Source of the DNA: Naumannella halotolerans
GTDB lineage: Bacteria > Actinomycetota > Actinomycetes > Propionibacteriales > Propionibacteriaceae
Assembly: GCF_004364645.1 (NCBI RefSeq)
Contig: NZ_SOAW01000001.1
Location: forward strand, 992,001-1,056,000
Reading direction: 5' to 3'
Length of the DNA: 64,000 nt
Below are positions 40,001-50,874 of this stretch, one piece after another (positions within the stretch are counted from its first letter, which is position 1; each line of letters begins with the position of its first letter). The notes under the pieces were generated by a model that had not been told where the DNA came from, made no database searches, and worked only from the letters and a program-made list of their open reading frames with translations. A program made the translations under genes and the position numbers.

Positions 40001-41479
40001 TTGTCCCAGCGCGTCACCACCGCGCCCCAGCCGAGCCTGATCGCGCGTTACCGGGAGCTGATCTCGATCGCCGGCCCCACCTTCGTCCTCACCGCCGCAC
40101 TCGCGCGACTGCCGTTGGCCATGTCCCAGCTGGGCACCCTGCTGCTGGTCTCCGGAGTCACCGGATCCTATGCCGCCGGTGGCATCAGCGCCGGTGCGTT
40201 GGCGGTGGCGAACGCGGTCGGGTCACCGACTGCCGGTTGGCTGACCGACCGGCTCGGGCAGCGATGGGTGCTGTTGATCTCCTCCCTGGTCGGTGGAACC
40301 GCCTTGATCGGCTTGGTCCTGGCCGCACGCTCCGGGTCGGATTGGCCAGTACTGGCAGCGATCGCCGGTCTCGCCGGCTTCTTCCTGCCGCAGATCGGTT
40401 CCCTGGCCCGCGTCCGCTGGCCGCTGCTGATCAGCGGTCGGGATTTCGAGCCTCTGCCCCGGCGGCGACGTGTCGAGACCGCCTTCTCCTATGAGGGGAC
40501 GGCCGACGAGGCATCGTTCATGATCGGCCCGGCCGCCGTGGGGTTGGCAGCAGCACTGCTCTCCCCTGCCGGTGCCCTGCTGCTCGCCGGCGTGATGATC
40601 ATGACCTTCGGCAGCTGGTTCGCCCTGCACCCCACGGCCGCGCTGACCAAGCCCGATCTGCGAGTGGACGCTCCGGCCCGTGGTCGCCTGCTGAGTGCGC
40701 CGCTGGGGATGTTGATCGTCGGTCTGCTCTTCATGGGCATGATCTTCGGGTCGGTGCAGACCGGCAGTACGGTGCTGGCCACCGCCGCCGGACAACCGGG
40801 CCTGACTGGGGGTCTGCATGCGCTGCTCGGCCTCGGCAGTGTCATCGCCGGACTGACCCTGCCGCTGTTGCCGGAGAAGTACGCACTGCCGAAGCGTTAC
40901 CGCGCATTCGCCCTGGCCATGGCATTGCTGTCGCTGCCGCTGCTGTGGGTCGACCGGATCAGCCAGTTGCCATTGCTGCTGATCGCCCTCGGCCTCTCCG
41001 TGGCGCCGTACATGATCACCATCTTCACGATCGCCGAACGGATCTCCGATCATCGTCGCCTCGGCATGGTGATGACGGTGCTGGCGGCGACGATCGGTGT
41101 CGGGTACGCCAGTGGCTCCTCGTTGGCCGGACGACTTGCCGACCTCGGAGGCCACCACCTGGCCTATGCGGTCACCGCCGGTGCTGCCGTGGCAGCCGCC
41201 GTCTTCAGCATCTTCGGTGAACGGCTGCTGACCCGGACGACCGGGCAGGCCCCGGTGTCCACGCCATCAGCCCCGGGTCCGTCGGACGCGGCGTCGGACA
41301 ACGTCGCGGCAGCCGATGACCCGATCCGACCGGGCGCTGCGCGGACCGCCGGGACTTCACGCCCTGCCGCGCGCGTGACCGCGACAGCCTCCAGCCCGCC
41401 TGTCGGCGTCAGCTCCGTCCGGAGCCGCGCTGCCACCCGTGGACGGTCGCTCTGCGGATGTGACTGGTGTCAGCTCTGA
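40001..41479 (+). CDS. MFS transporter
   Basis: A 492-aa major facilitator superfamily permease with about twelve helices between residues 25 and 410 and a 75-residue hydrophilic, Ser/Thr/Ala-rich C-terminal tail. The loop after helix 2 has the MFS signature-like GWLTDRLGQRWV (about 80-91), and the central loop carries RRRRVETAFSYEGTADEASF. The start TTG at 40001 is chosen because AGGAG lies seven bases upstream and it gives a normal N-terminus; the frame is open back to 39896. The divergent ArsR-family gene suggests ligand-induced expression. Substrate unknown. Confidence 0.85.
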   Translation: MSQRVTTAPQPSLIARYRELISIAGPTFVLTAALARLPLAMSQLGTLLLVSGVTGSYAAGGISAGALAVANAVGSPTAGWLTDRLGQRWVLLISSLVGGTALIGLVLAARSGSDWPVLAAIAGLAGFFLPQIGSLARVRWPLLISGRDFEPLPRRRRVETAFSYEGTADEASFMIGPAAVGLAAALLSPAGALLLAGVMIMTFGSWFALHPTAALTKPDLRVDAPARGRLLSAPLGMLIVGLLFMGMIFGSVQTGSTVLATAAGQPGLTGGLHALLGLGSVIAGLTLPLLPEKYALPKRYRAFALAMALLSLPLLWVDRISQLPLLLIALGLSVAPYMITIFTIAERISDHRRLGMVMTVLAATIGVGYASGSSLAGRLADLGGHHLAYAVTAGAAVAAAVFSIFGERLLTRTTGQAPVSTPSAPGPSDAASDNVAAADDPIRPGAARTAGTSRPAARVTATASSPPVGVSSVRSRAATRGRSLCGCDWCQL

Positions 41480-41596
41480 GAGCCCCTCGACGCACGACAG
41501 ATCGGTGAGCCGAGTGGTGCGGCAGCCTTCGGGCGCCTCACCGGACTCGACTGCCGCGACTGCGGGGCGTGAATCGAGTGACTCGGTCAGACCGGC

Positions 41597-41602
41597 TAAC
41601 AT
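41597..41602 (+). promoter_or_regulatory. candidate -10 hexamer of glfT2
   Basis: TAACAT lies 45 bp before the ATG at 41647 and would give a leader of about 38 nt that includes AGGAG (41630-41634). Confidence 0.35.
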
Positions 41603-41646
41603 CGGCGTGTTCTCTATCCCACCAGCCTCAGGAGTGCCCGGTACGT

Positions 41647-43554
41647 ATGGCCACCACGATCCAGCATGTTGTCTTCCCTCTGGACAACGATCCCGACATC
41701 CTGCCGCTGTACGCCGACCCGGAGACCTGGACCAAGGTCGGTCACGACACCGTCAGGGTGTCTGCGCTGGCCCACATGGACAATGTGCTCTCGCGCAGCA
41801 AGGCCCGGGTGCCGGGTGGACGCAGGGTTTCCTATGCTAGCTATTTCAACGCCTTCCCCGCCGCCTACTGGCAGCGCTGGACGACCGTCGACGAGGTGAC
41901 CCTCACCGTCACCACCACCGGTGCGGCCACCGTCATCGTCTACCGCTCCAATGCCGGCGGCGCGGCTCAGCGCATGGAGTCACGGCTCGTCTCGGGCACT
42001 GTGACCAGCGAGTTCGTGCTGCCGGTGAAGAACTTCGGTGACGGCGGGTGGTACTGGTTCGACATCGTCGCCGACGATGGTGACGTCGTGCTGGAGGGCG
42101 GGTCCTGGTCCACCGACCGCGAGCCCCGTACCCAGGGCAATGTCTCCCTGGCGATGACCACCTTCAACAAGCCCGGTTACTGCGTCGAGACTCTGCAGAC
42201 CCTGGCCGCCGAGACCGATCTGCGGACCGAGATCGACAAGGTCTATGTGATCGACCAGGGCACCGAGAAGGTCTCCGACGCCGAGGGTTTCACCGAGGTT
42301 GCCGAGGAGCTCGGGGATCAGCTGCAGATCGTCCGCCAGGACAACCTCGGAGGCTCCGGTGGCTTCTCCCGCGGTATGGCCGAGACGGTCCGTGCCGGCA
42401 AGAGCGAGTTCGTCCTGTTGCTCGACGACGATGTGCAGATCGAGCCCGAGGGCATCTTCCGCGCGCTGCAGTTCTCCCGCTTCGCCCGCAACCCGATGCT
42501 GGTCGGCGGCCACATGTTCGATCTGTTGGACAAGCCGATCCTGCATGCCTTCGCCGAAGTGATCGACATGCGCTACTTCTTCTGGCGCTCGATGTTCGAC
42601 GAGCAGATCCGTCACGACTTCCGGCGTACCAATCTGCGGCAGACTCCGTGGATGCATGCCCGGATGGATGCCGACTACAACGGCTGGTGGATGTGCATGA
42701 TCCCGGTCGAAGTGATCAAGGAGATCGGTCTGTCCGTACCGGTCTTCATCAAGTGGGACGACTCGGAGTACGGTCTGCGGGCCCGCGAGGCCGGCTACCC
42801 CACGGTCTCCCTTCCCGGTGCGGCCCTGTGGCACGTCTCCTGGGTCGACAAGGACGATGCCTACGACTGGAACGCCTACTTCCATGCCCGCAACCGGATC
42901 CTGGCCGCGCTGCTGCACTCCACCCACCACCGCGGCGGCCGGTTGATGTCGAACAGTCGGCGGATCGACCTGAAGCACCTGCTGTGCATGCAGTACTACG
43001 CAGTCGACGCCCGGCACCAGGCGATCCGCGACCTGCTCAGCGGCCCGGACCATCTGTACCCCACGATGCGGTCGCGGCTGCCCGAGTTGCGGGCGCGGGC
43101 GGCGAAGTATCCGGAGATGCGGGTGATCCGGGGCAACGAGGAGGAGATGCCCAACACCAATGAGGGCAAGCGGATCTATCCTCCCTACCCCGAGCAGCCG
43201 CCGATGGGGTCACGGCTGGTGGCCTTCGGCGCCATCAGCGCAGCCCGGCACTTCTTCACCAAGCCGAAACCGAAGAACATCGACCATCCCCAGGCCGAGC
43301 TGGCGAAGAAGGACGCCGCCTGGTGGCGGGTCCCCTTCCTCGACAGCGCCCTGATCTCCACCGCCGACGGCAGCGGCAAGTCGGTCTACCGGCGCGATCA
43401 GCGCAAGTTCCGCCGGATGTGGCGCGAGGGCCTGGAACTGCACCGGCAGCTGGAGTTGCGCTGGGACGACCTGGCCAAGGAGTACCGCCGACGGATGCCG
43501 GAGCTGACGTCGCTGGAGACCTGGGAGAAGCATTTCGGCACCCGCGAGGACTGA
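41647..43554 (+). CDS. glfT2: galactofuranosyltransferase GlfT2-like
   Basis: A 635-aa GT2 enzyme; GlfT2 polymerises UDP-galactofuranose into alternating beta-1,5/1,6 galactan. A jelly-roll-type beta domain (about 1-160) precedes the GT-A fold (AMTTFNKPGYC at about 169). The metal-binding DDD is at 260-262, the acceptor-site acidic pair is in WDDSE (370-374), and H396 lies in LWHVSW. Spacing and length match mycobacterial GlfT2 (637 aa, catalytic D371/D372, H396 as I recall). It heads the polysaccharide locus, separated from the convergent PLP gene by three bases. Acceptor and linkage pattern in this organism are unknown. Confidence 0.88.
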   Translation: MATTIQHVVFPLDNDPDILPLYADPETWTKVGHDTVRVSALAHMDNVLSRSKARVPGGRRVSYASYFNAFPAAYWQRWTTVDEVTLTVTTTGAATVIVYRSNAGGAAQRMESRLVSGTVTSEFVLPVKNFGDGGWYWFDIVADDGDVVLEGGSWSTDREPRTQGNVSLAMTTFNKPGYCVETLQTLAAETDLRTEIDKVYVIDQGTEKVSDAEGFTEVAEELGDQLQIVRQDNLGGSGGFSRGMAETVRAGKSEFVLLLDDDVQIEPEGIFRALQFSRFARNPMLVGGHMFDLLDKPILHAFAEVIDMRYFFWRSMFDEQIRHDFRRTNLRQTPWMHARMDADYNGWWMCMIPVEVIKEIGLSVPVFIKWDDSEYGLRAREAGYPTVSLPGAALWHVSWVDKDDAYDWNAYFHARNRILAALLHSTHHRGGRLMSNSRRIDLKHLLCMQYYAVDARHQAIRDLLSGPDHLYPTMRSRLPELRARAAKYPEMRVIRGNEEEMPNTNEGKRIYPPYPEQPPMGSRLVAFGAISAARHFFTKPKPKNIDHPQAELAKKDAAWWRVPFLDSALISTADGSGKSVYRRDQRKFRRMWREGLELHRQLELRWDDLAKEYRRRMPELTSLETWEKHFGTRED

Positions 43555-43557
43555 GGT

Positions 43558-45845
<2,288 letters not shown>

Positions 45846-45921
45846 TCAGGCACTCCTGTCGTTGATTCGCGTCTGTTCCGGTACCCGAGGCCGGCCGGCC
45901 GTGGCACCGTGCACCCGTGCG

Positions 45922-45927
45922 AGTGTA
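45922..45927 (-). promoter_or_regulatory. candidate -10 hexamer of glf
   Basis: TACACT on the minus strand lies 80 bp before the glf start. Weak call; no -35 recognised. Confidence 0.25.
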
Positions 45928-45972
45928 GCCGCAGGAGGCGGCGGCAATTCGCCGTCGATCGGGTGTGTTCCG

Positions 45973-45978
45973 TATGGT
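45973..45978 (+). promoter_or_regulatory. candidate -10 hexamer of the UDP-glucose dehydrogenase gene
   Basis: TATGGT lies 78 bp before the GTG at 46056, which has GGAAGG about nine bases upstream. Confidence 0.3.
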
Positions 45979-46055
45979 GTTCACGCTTCGAACCGTCACG
46001 ACCAACATCTGAGCTCACGAAATGGATCGGGTGCTCCAACGGAAGGGTGAACAAC

Positions 46056-47351
46056 GTGAAGTTGTCCGTCATCGGCTGCGGTTATCTCGGCGCAGTCCAC
46101 GCAGCGGCGATGGCCTCTCTGGGGCACGAGGTGGTCGGCATCGACGTCGACCAGGCGAAGATCGATGCCCTGGCCGAGGGGCGCGCCCCGTTCTTCGAAC
46201 CCGGCCTGCCCGAACTCCTCACAGAGACCCATGGCAGCGGGCAGCTGGTGTTCAGCACCGATGTGGCAGCCGCCGCCGACTGCCAGGTCCATTTCATCGC
46301 CGTCGGCACTCCGCAGCAGGTCGACGGGCCCGGCGCGGACCTGCGGTTCGTCAATGCCGCGGTCGACTCCCTGCTCCCCCACCTGAAGCCCGGTGACCTG
46401 GTCGTCGGCAAGTCGACCGTCCCGGTGGGTACCGCCGATTCGTTGGCACCCCGGATCGAGGCCACCGGTGCCGAACTGGCCTGGAATCCGGAGTTCCTCC
46501 GGGAGGGGTTCGCGGTGAAGGACACCATCGAACCCGACCGGCTGGTCTACGGGGTACGCAGTGAGCGCGCCCGTAACCTGCTCGATCAGGTGTACAGCAC
46601 CGCCGTTGCCGCCGGTACGCCGCTGGTCGTCACCGACTACCCGACCGCCGAGCTGGTGAAGACAGCCGCCAACGCCTTCTTGGCCACCAAGATCTCGTTC
46701 ATCAATGCAATGGCCGAACTCGCCGAGACCACCGGTGCCGATGTCACCCAGCTGGCCGACGCGATCGGTTACGACAAGCGCATCGGGCGCAAGTTCCTCA
46801 ATGCCGGCGTCGGCTTCGGCGGCGGCTGCCTGCCGAAGGACATCCGCGCCTTCCGTGCCCGCGCCGAGGAACTCGGACGGGGTGAATCGCTGGCCTTCCT
46901 GCGGGAGATCGACGAGATCAACCTGCGCCGCCGGCAGCGTGTGATCACCCTGGCCACCGAACTGCTCGGCGGATCGGTCTACCAGCGACGGATCGCCGTC
47001 CTCGGCCTGGCATTCAAGCCGAACAGCGACGACATCCGTGACTCACCGGCCGCCGATGTCGCCGTGGGCCTGAACGGCTTGGGCGCCGAGGTGGTGGCCT
47101 ACGATCCGGAGGCGATCGAGAACGCCCGCCGGACACACCCGCAGCTGACCTACGCGGCCAGCACGAAGGAGGCCCTGGCCGATGCCGAGGCAGTCGTGCT
47201 GGTGACCGAGTGGGACGAGTTCAAGCAACTCGACCCGACGGTGGTGGCCGATCAGGTCAGCCAGCGGGTGATCATCGACGGCCGCAATGTGCTGGACCGG
47301 GAGGCCTGGCGCGCAGCCGGCTGGCGCTACGCCGGGCTCGGCCGCAGCTGA
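46056..47351 (+). CDS. ugd: UDP-glucose 6-dehydrogenase
   Basis: A 431-aa NAD-dependent nucleotide-sugar dehydrogenase that oxidises UDP-glucose to UDP-glucuronate in two steps. The Rossmann loop is GCGYLGAVHAA (about 7-17), the substrate loop WNPEFLREG (143-151), and the catalytic cysteine C258 is in GFGGGCLPKD; the C-terminal domain has LGLAFKPNSDDIRDSPA. The GTG at 46056 starts the canonical KLSVIGCGYLG N-terminus. UDP-glucuronate could feed uronic-acid-containing surface glycans made by the adjacent transferases. GDP-mannose dehydrogenase is less likely from the motif details. Confidence 0.92.
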   Translation: MKLSVIGCGYLGAVHAAAMASLGHEVVGIDVDQAKIDALAEGRAPFFEPGLPELLTETHGSGQLVFSTDVAAAADCQVHFIAVGTPQQVDGPGADLRFVNAAVDSLLPHLKPGDLVVGKSTVPVGTADSLAPRIEATGAELAWNPEFLREGFAVKDTIEPDRLVYGVRSERARNLLDQVYSTAVAAGTPLVVTDYPTAELVKTAANAFLATKISFINAMAELAETTGADVTQLADAIGYDKRIGRKFLNAGVGFGGGCLPKDIRAFRARAEELGRGESLAFLREIDEINLRRRQRVITLATELLGGSVYQRRIAVLGLAFKPNSDDIRDSPAADVAVGLNGLGAEVVAYDPEAIENARRTHPQLTYAASTKEALADAEAVVLVTEWDEFKQLDPTVVADQVSQRVIIDGRNVLDREAWRAAGWRYAGLGRS

Positions 47352-47374
47352 GCCGCCCGGTGTGGCCCGGGCCG

Positions 47375-48523
47375 TCAGCCCCGATCGCCGGCTCGGCCGG
47401 TGAAGGTGGTGACGCCGGTGAAGGTGGTGACGATGGCCCGGGCCATGGCCGGCCAGCTGTTCTCGGTGACGAAATCGGCCGCAGCTGCGCCCTTGACCCG
47501 GCACTGCTCGGCGTCGATCCCGTCGATCACGGCGGCCAGCGCCGCTGAGTCGTCGACCGGGAACAGCCAGCCGGTACGGTCGTCGACCACGTCGTCGAGC
47601 CCCGGCACATCGGAGGCGATCACCGGTTTGCCGTGATGGTAGGCCGAGGCGACGATGCCGCTGCCGGTCGCTGAGCGGTACGGCAGCACGACCGCATCGG
47701 CCCGTTCGAAGAACTGGGCGGCCTCCCCGTTGCTGACATAGCGCAGGACGAGTTCGACATCCAGATCGGCCGCGGACGCGATCAGGTCCGCCGGGTCGTC
47801 CCAGGACTCCCCCACCACCGACACCGCGATCGCCGAGGGATCCTGCACCTGCCGCAGCGCGTCGAGGAAGACGTCCAGGCCCTTGTAGGGACGGATGAAG
47901 CCGAAGAAGAGCAACTCCAGCCGACGCCGCCGAGGCAGCGGATCGGTGACCGCCGGGTAGTAGTCGTAGACCGGATGCGGCCGCTGCAGCACCGGGGTAC
48001 CGGGGCTCAGTTCGGCCAGGATCTCGCGTTGCCGGGCGCCGTGCACGACGTACCCGTCGGCGCAGGTCAGCAGCTTGTGGCTCACACGGGTCTGGATTCC
48101 CGGGGCGTCATGATCGGCCAGATTGTGCACCAGGTAGACGACCTTGATTCCTCGCGCCCGCAGGTACCGTGCGATCACGAACCAGGCCGGTTGCCAGTAG
48201 ACGGTCCACCAGTTGATCAGTACCAGGTCGGGCTTCGTGCGAGCGACGGCGGCAGCGGTACGCAACCAGCTGATCGGGTTCAGGGCATGCAGGCTGTAAT
48301 GCGCATCGTCTCGGCGGGCGGCGCCCTCCTCCACGTCACTGGCCCCGGGATAGAGCCGCTCGGGGTAGAGCTTGTCGAACGACCAGACGGTGAGGTCGCT
48401 GACCGCCGACAGGCCATCGGCCAGACTGGTCGTGTACTGGGCGATGCCGCCGCGGTACGGACGCACCGGGCCGATCAGGCTGATTCGCGGCGTGCGGGTT
48501 CCTGGCGTGGTCGCGGATTGCAT
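47375..48523 (-). CDS. GT4-family glycosyltransferase
   Basis: A 382-aa GT-B glycosyltransferase. The N-terminal glycine-rich acceptor region is RPYRGGIAQYTTSLADGL (about 18-35), the second domain has LLFFGFIRPYKGLDVFLDAL, and the nucleotide-sugar-binding Glu-x7-Glu region appears as VVLPYRSATGSGIVASAYHHGKPVI with SDVPGLDD. AGGAGC precedes the ATG at 48523. The C-terminus repeats VTTFTG twice through an 18-bp tandem duplication. It is the last gene of a leftward set with the UPF0104 flippase-like and GT2 genes. Sugar donor unknown. Confidence 0.87.
   Translation of the reverse strand: MQSATTPGTRTPRISLIGPVRPYRGGIAQYTTSLADGLSAVSDLTVWSFDKLYPERLYPGASDVEEGAARRDDAHYSLHALNPISWLRTAAAVARTKPDLVLINWWTVYWQPAWFVIARYLRARGIKVVYLVHNLADHDAPGIQTRVSHKLLTCADGYVVHGARQREILAELSPGTPVLQRPHPVYDYYPAVTDPLPRRRRLELLFFGFIRPYKGLDVFLDALRQVQDPSAIAVSVVGESWDDPADLIASAADLDVELVLRYVSNGEAAQFFERADAVVLPYRSATGSGIVASAYHHGKPVIASDVPGLDDVVDDRTGWLFPVDDSAALAAVIDGIDAEQCRVKGAAAADFVTENSWPAMARAIVTTFTGVTTFTGRAGDRG
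47397..47432. repeat. 18-bp tandem duplication in the GT4 gene
   Basis: CCGGTGAAGGTGGTGACG occurs twice in direct succession, in frame, adding one VTTFTG hexapeptide near the C-terminus. Confidence 0.9.
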
Positions 48524-48584
48524 CAGCTGCTCCTGGCTGGATCGGTTCGCCGGTCGTCGACCGTCGACGGGGTGGACGTGGGGA

Positions 48585-49544
48585 TCACGAGATGGTCGGC
48601 GCGGCCGGCTCGGTCCGCCGCCGGTGCCGCCGCTGCCAGCGGTCGATGCCGAACCCGAGGGCGGCGAAGCCGAGATCGGCCAGGACGAACAGCACCCGGG
48701 TGAGCAGCCACAGTGCACCGAGCGCGCCGGGGGCGAGTGCGCCGGTCAGGGCGATCTCGATCACACCTTCGCGGATACCGGCGCCGGCCGGTGCGGGTAT
48801 GAACAACAGGCCGGCTGCCCAGGCCAAGGCCCCGACACCGATGGTCGTGATCACCGATTGCAGGTCGAGGCCGATCCCCAGGCCGACCCCGACGACGAAC
48901 AGTTGCAGACCGCAGGCCACCCAGCCGGCCAGGCTCAGCAAGGTGGCGAGCCCCAACTTGCCCCAGCTGATCGGTTGCGGCGGTTCCATCCGGGCCAGCC
49001 GGAAGGCGAAACGGAGCAGCCAGTTGAACACCGGGGGCAGGAGGCAGATCGAGAAGGGAATGATGAACCAGGCGACCCAGCCCCAGTCCTGCAACAGCTC
49101 GGAGGGGGCGAAGATGAAGGTGAGGCAGCCGACCGCCAGTGCCGTCACCAGGCTCATCACCGTGGCAGTCGCCATCGCCGCCGCGGAGGTCCGGCGCGGG
49201 ATCTGCCGATCCGCGCCCAGTTCGGCGGCGGCCAGGATGTTCCAGACTCCCCCGGGCAGGTACTTCCCGAGCTGACCGATGCCGTAGATCACCGTGATGT
49301 CGGCCAGTCGGGTCGGTGCCCCCATACCGGCCAGGAGCACCCGCCAGGCACACATCATGCAGAAGACGTAGACGAAGGTCAGGACCAGGGCACCGACGAC
49401 CAGCGACGGCGGCAACTGGACGACAGCGGCGGTGAACTGCTCCCACCGGGTGGCCAGCGCCCAGCCGGCCAGTCCGAGGACCAGCAGCAGGAACGCGGCG
49501 CGTACCCAGGGAGAGCGGAGGAACGCCAGTACGCGATTCAGCAA
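48585..49544 (-). CDS. UPF0104/lysylphosphatidylglycerol-synthase-TM family membrane protein
   Basis: A 319-aa polytopic protein (about eight helices) of the AglD/MprF flippase-domain superfamily. Family cues are GIGQLGKYLPGGVWNIL (near 90-106), with the conserved K-Y-x-PG, and FIPAPAGAGIREG (near 250). Such proteins help move lipid-linked sugars or aminoacylated lipids across the membrane. Start: TTG at 49544 preceded by GAGGA seven bases away, just after the GT2 stop (49555); upstream codons overlap that gene. The GT2-UPF0104-GT4 trio on one strand suggests a lipid-linked glycan modification unit. Confidence 0.82.
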   Translation of the reverse strand: MLNRVLAFLRSPWVRAAFLLLVLGLAGWALATRWEQFTAAVVQLPPSLVVGALVLTFVYVFCMMCAWRVLLAGMGAPTRLADITVIYGIGQLGKYLPGGVWNILAAAELGADRQIPRRTSAAAMATATVMSLVTALAVGCLTFIFAPSELLQDWGWVAWFIIPFSICLLPPVFNWLLRFAFRLARMEPPQPISWGKLGLATLLSLAGWVACGLQLFVVGVGLGIGLDLQSVITTIGVGALAWAAGLLFIPAPAGAGIREGVIEIALTGALAPGALGALWLLTRVLFVLADLGFAALGFGIDRWQRRHRRRTEPAAPTIS

Positions 49545-49554
49545 CGAACGGTCC

Positions 49555-50667
49555 TCACTTGACCCTTCCGTCGGAGACGAGGTCGTCGGCCGCCTCGAGG
49601 GTCTGATAGCCCTTCGGCGGTTGGTCGGCACCGCCTGGCTGAAGCTCCACGGTCGGCTCGGCATCAACCGGGTCGAGGGCCGGCCGGACCTCGCTCCAGG
49701 CCGGACCGGCAGGTGGGATCACCCGTTCGGGGTCGTACTGGATCTCCTTCAACCGCTCCAAGGTGTCCTCCAGCAGGGTGCGGTTGGTACGCAACATGTC
49801 CGAGATCACGAGCAGGGCGACCGAGATCAGGGCGCCGGTCAGCATCGTCGAGCCGAAGATGAGCGACTGGATGTAGTTCCCGTCGTACCCCATCAGTCGC
49901 AGCACCAGGAAGCGCACGAACGGGATCGCGGCGCCGAGGCCGAACAACGCCGCCAGGGTCAGGAACACCGCATGCGGCTTGAACATCACGTAGCTGCGCA
50001 TGATCGCCTGCCCGGAGCGCGACATGTGCTGGAAGATGTTGTCGAACAGGCGTGATTCGCGGGTCTTGGCATTGGTGGTCACCGGAATGCTGGCGATCCG
50101 CAATCGCTTGTTGCCGGCCTGGATGATCGTCTCCATGCAGTAGGAGAACTGGGTGACCACATTGAGCCGGATCAGCGCCTCCGCGGAGTAGGCGCGGAAA
50201 CCGCTGGCGGCGTCGGGAAGGTCAGTGGTGGCGGCGAAGTTGACCACCTGGCTGCCGAAGGACTGCATCGCCTTCTTGAACGGGGAGAAGTGCTTGATGG
50301 TCTTCGTCTGCCGGTCGGCGATGGCGATGTCGGCCTCGCCGCGGATCAGCGGCTGCACCAGGTCGGCGATCCGATCCTGCGGGTACTGGTTGTCGCCATC
50401 GGTGTTGACCACGATGTCGGCCCCGTGCGCCATCGCGTAGTCGACACCGTCACGGAAGGACCGGGCCAGCCCCATGTTGCGCGCATGCCGGACGAAATGC
50501 ACCACACCGAAGGACCTGGCGACCTCGATCGTCCGATCGGTCGAACCGTCGTCGACGACCAGGACGTGGATCTCGTCGATGCCGTCGATCTGCTTCGGGA
50601 TGGACGACAGCACCAGAGGTAGCGTCCCCTCCTCGTTGAGGCAAGGAATCTGCACAAACAGGCGCAT
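49555..50667 (-). CDS. GT2-family glycosyltransferase (DPM1/GtrB-like) with two membrane helices
   Basis: A 370-aa polyprenyl-phosphate glycosyltransferase type. The GT-A domain starts VQIPCLNEEGTLPLVL (about 5-20), with the acidic motifs VVDDGS (about 37-42) and NTDGDNQYP (near 88-96). Two transmembrane helices follow at about 232-255 and 270-292. The last 65 residues are polar and Pro/Glu-rich. These enzymes make polyprenyl-phosphate-linked sugars used as donors by GT-C transferases; a GT-C-like gene lies directly divergent. AGGAAG precedes the ATG. Confidence 0.87.
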   Translation of the reverse strand: MRLFVQIPCLNEEGTLPLVLSSIPKQIDGIDEIHVLVVDDGSTDRTIEVARSFGVVHFVRHARNMGLARSFRDGVDYAMAHGADIVVNTDGDNQYPQDRIADLVQPLIRGEADIAIADRQTKTIKHFSPFKKAMQSFGSQVVNFAATTDLPDAASGFRAYSAEALIRLNVVTQFSYCMETIIQAGNKRLRIASIPVTTNAKTRESRLFDNIFQHMSRSGQAIMRSYVMFKPHAVFLTLAALFGLGAAIPFVRFLVLRLMGYDGNYIQSLIFGSTMLTGALISVALLVISDMLRTNRTLLEDTLERLKEIQYDPERVIPPAGPAWSEVRPALDPVDAEPTVELQPGGADQPPKGYQTLEAADDLVSDGRVK

Positions 50668-50874
50668 CGGGTCTTCCTACTTCCTTCCGTCGTCGCATCT
50701 CGCAGCGAAGTCTGCTGCCGTCTCCGCGGATTCGCCAAACTTCGCGGGCGGCTGCTCACCGTGGTACCCCACGATATGCCGATCAGGCGGACGGAGGCGA
50801 ACAGTGGGCGCGTGTCGGGTGACGCCGCGTCGGTGGCGTCATGACCCAACCATGATGGGTAGTATCGGTGAACC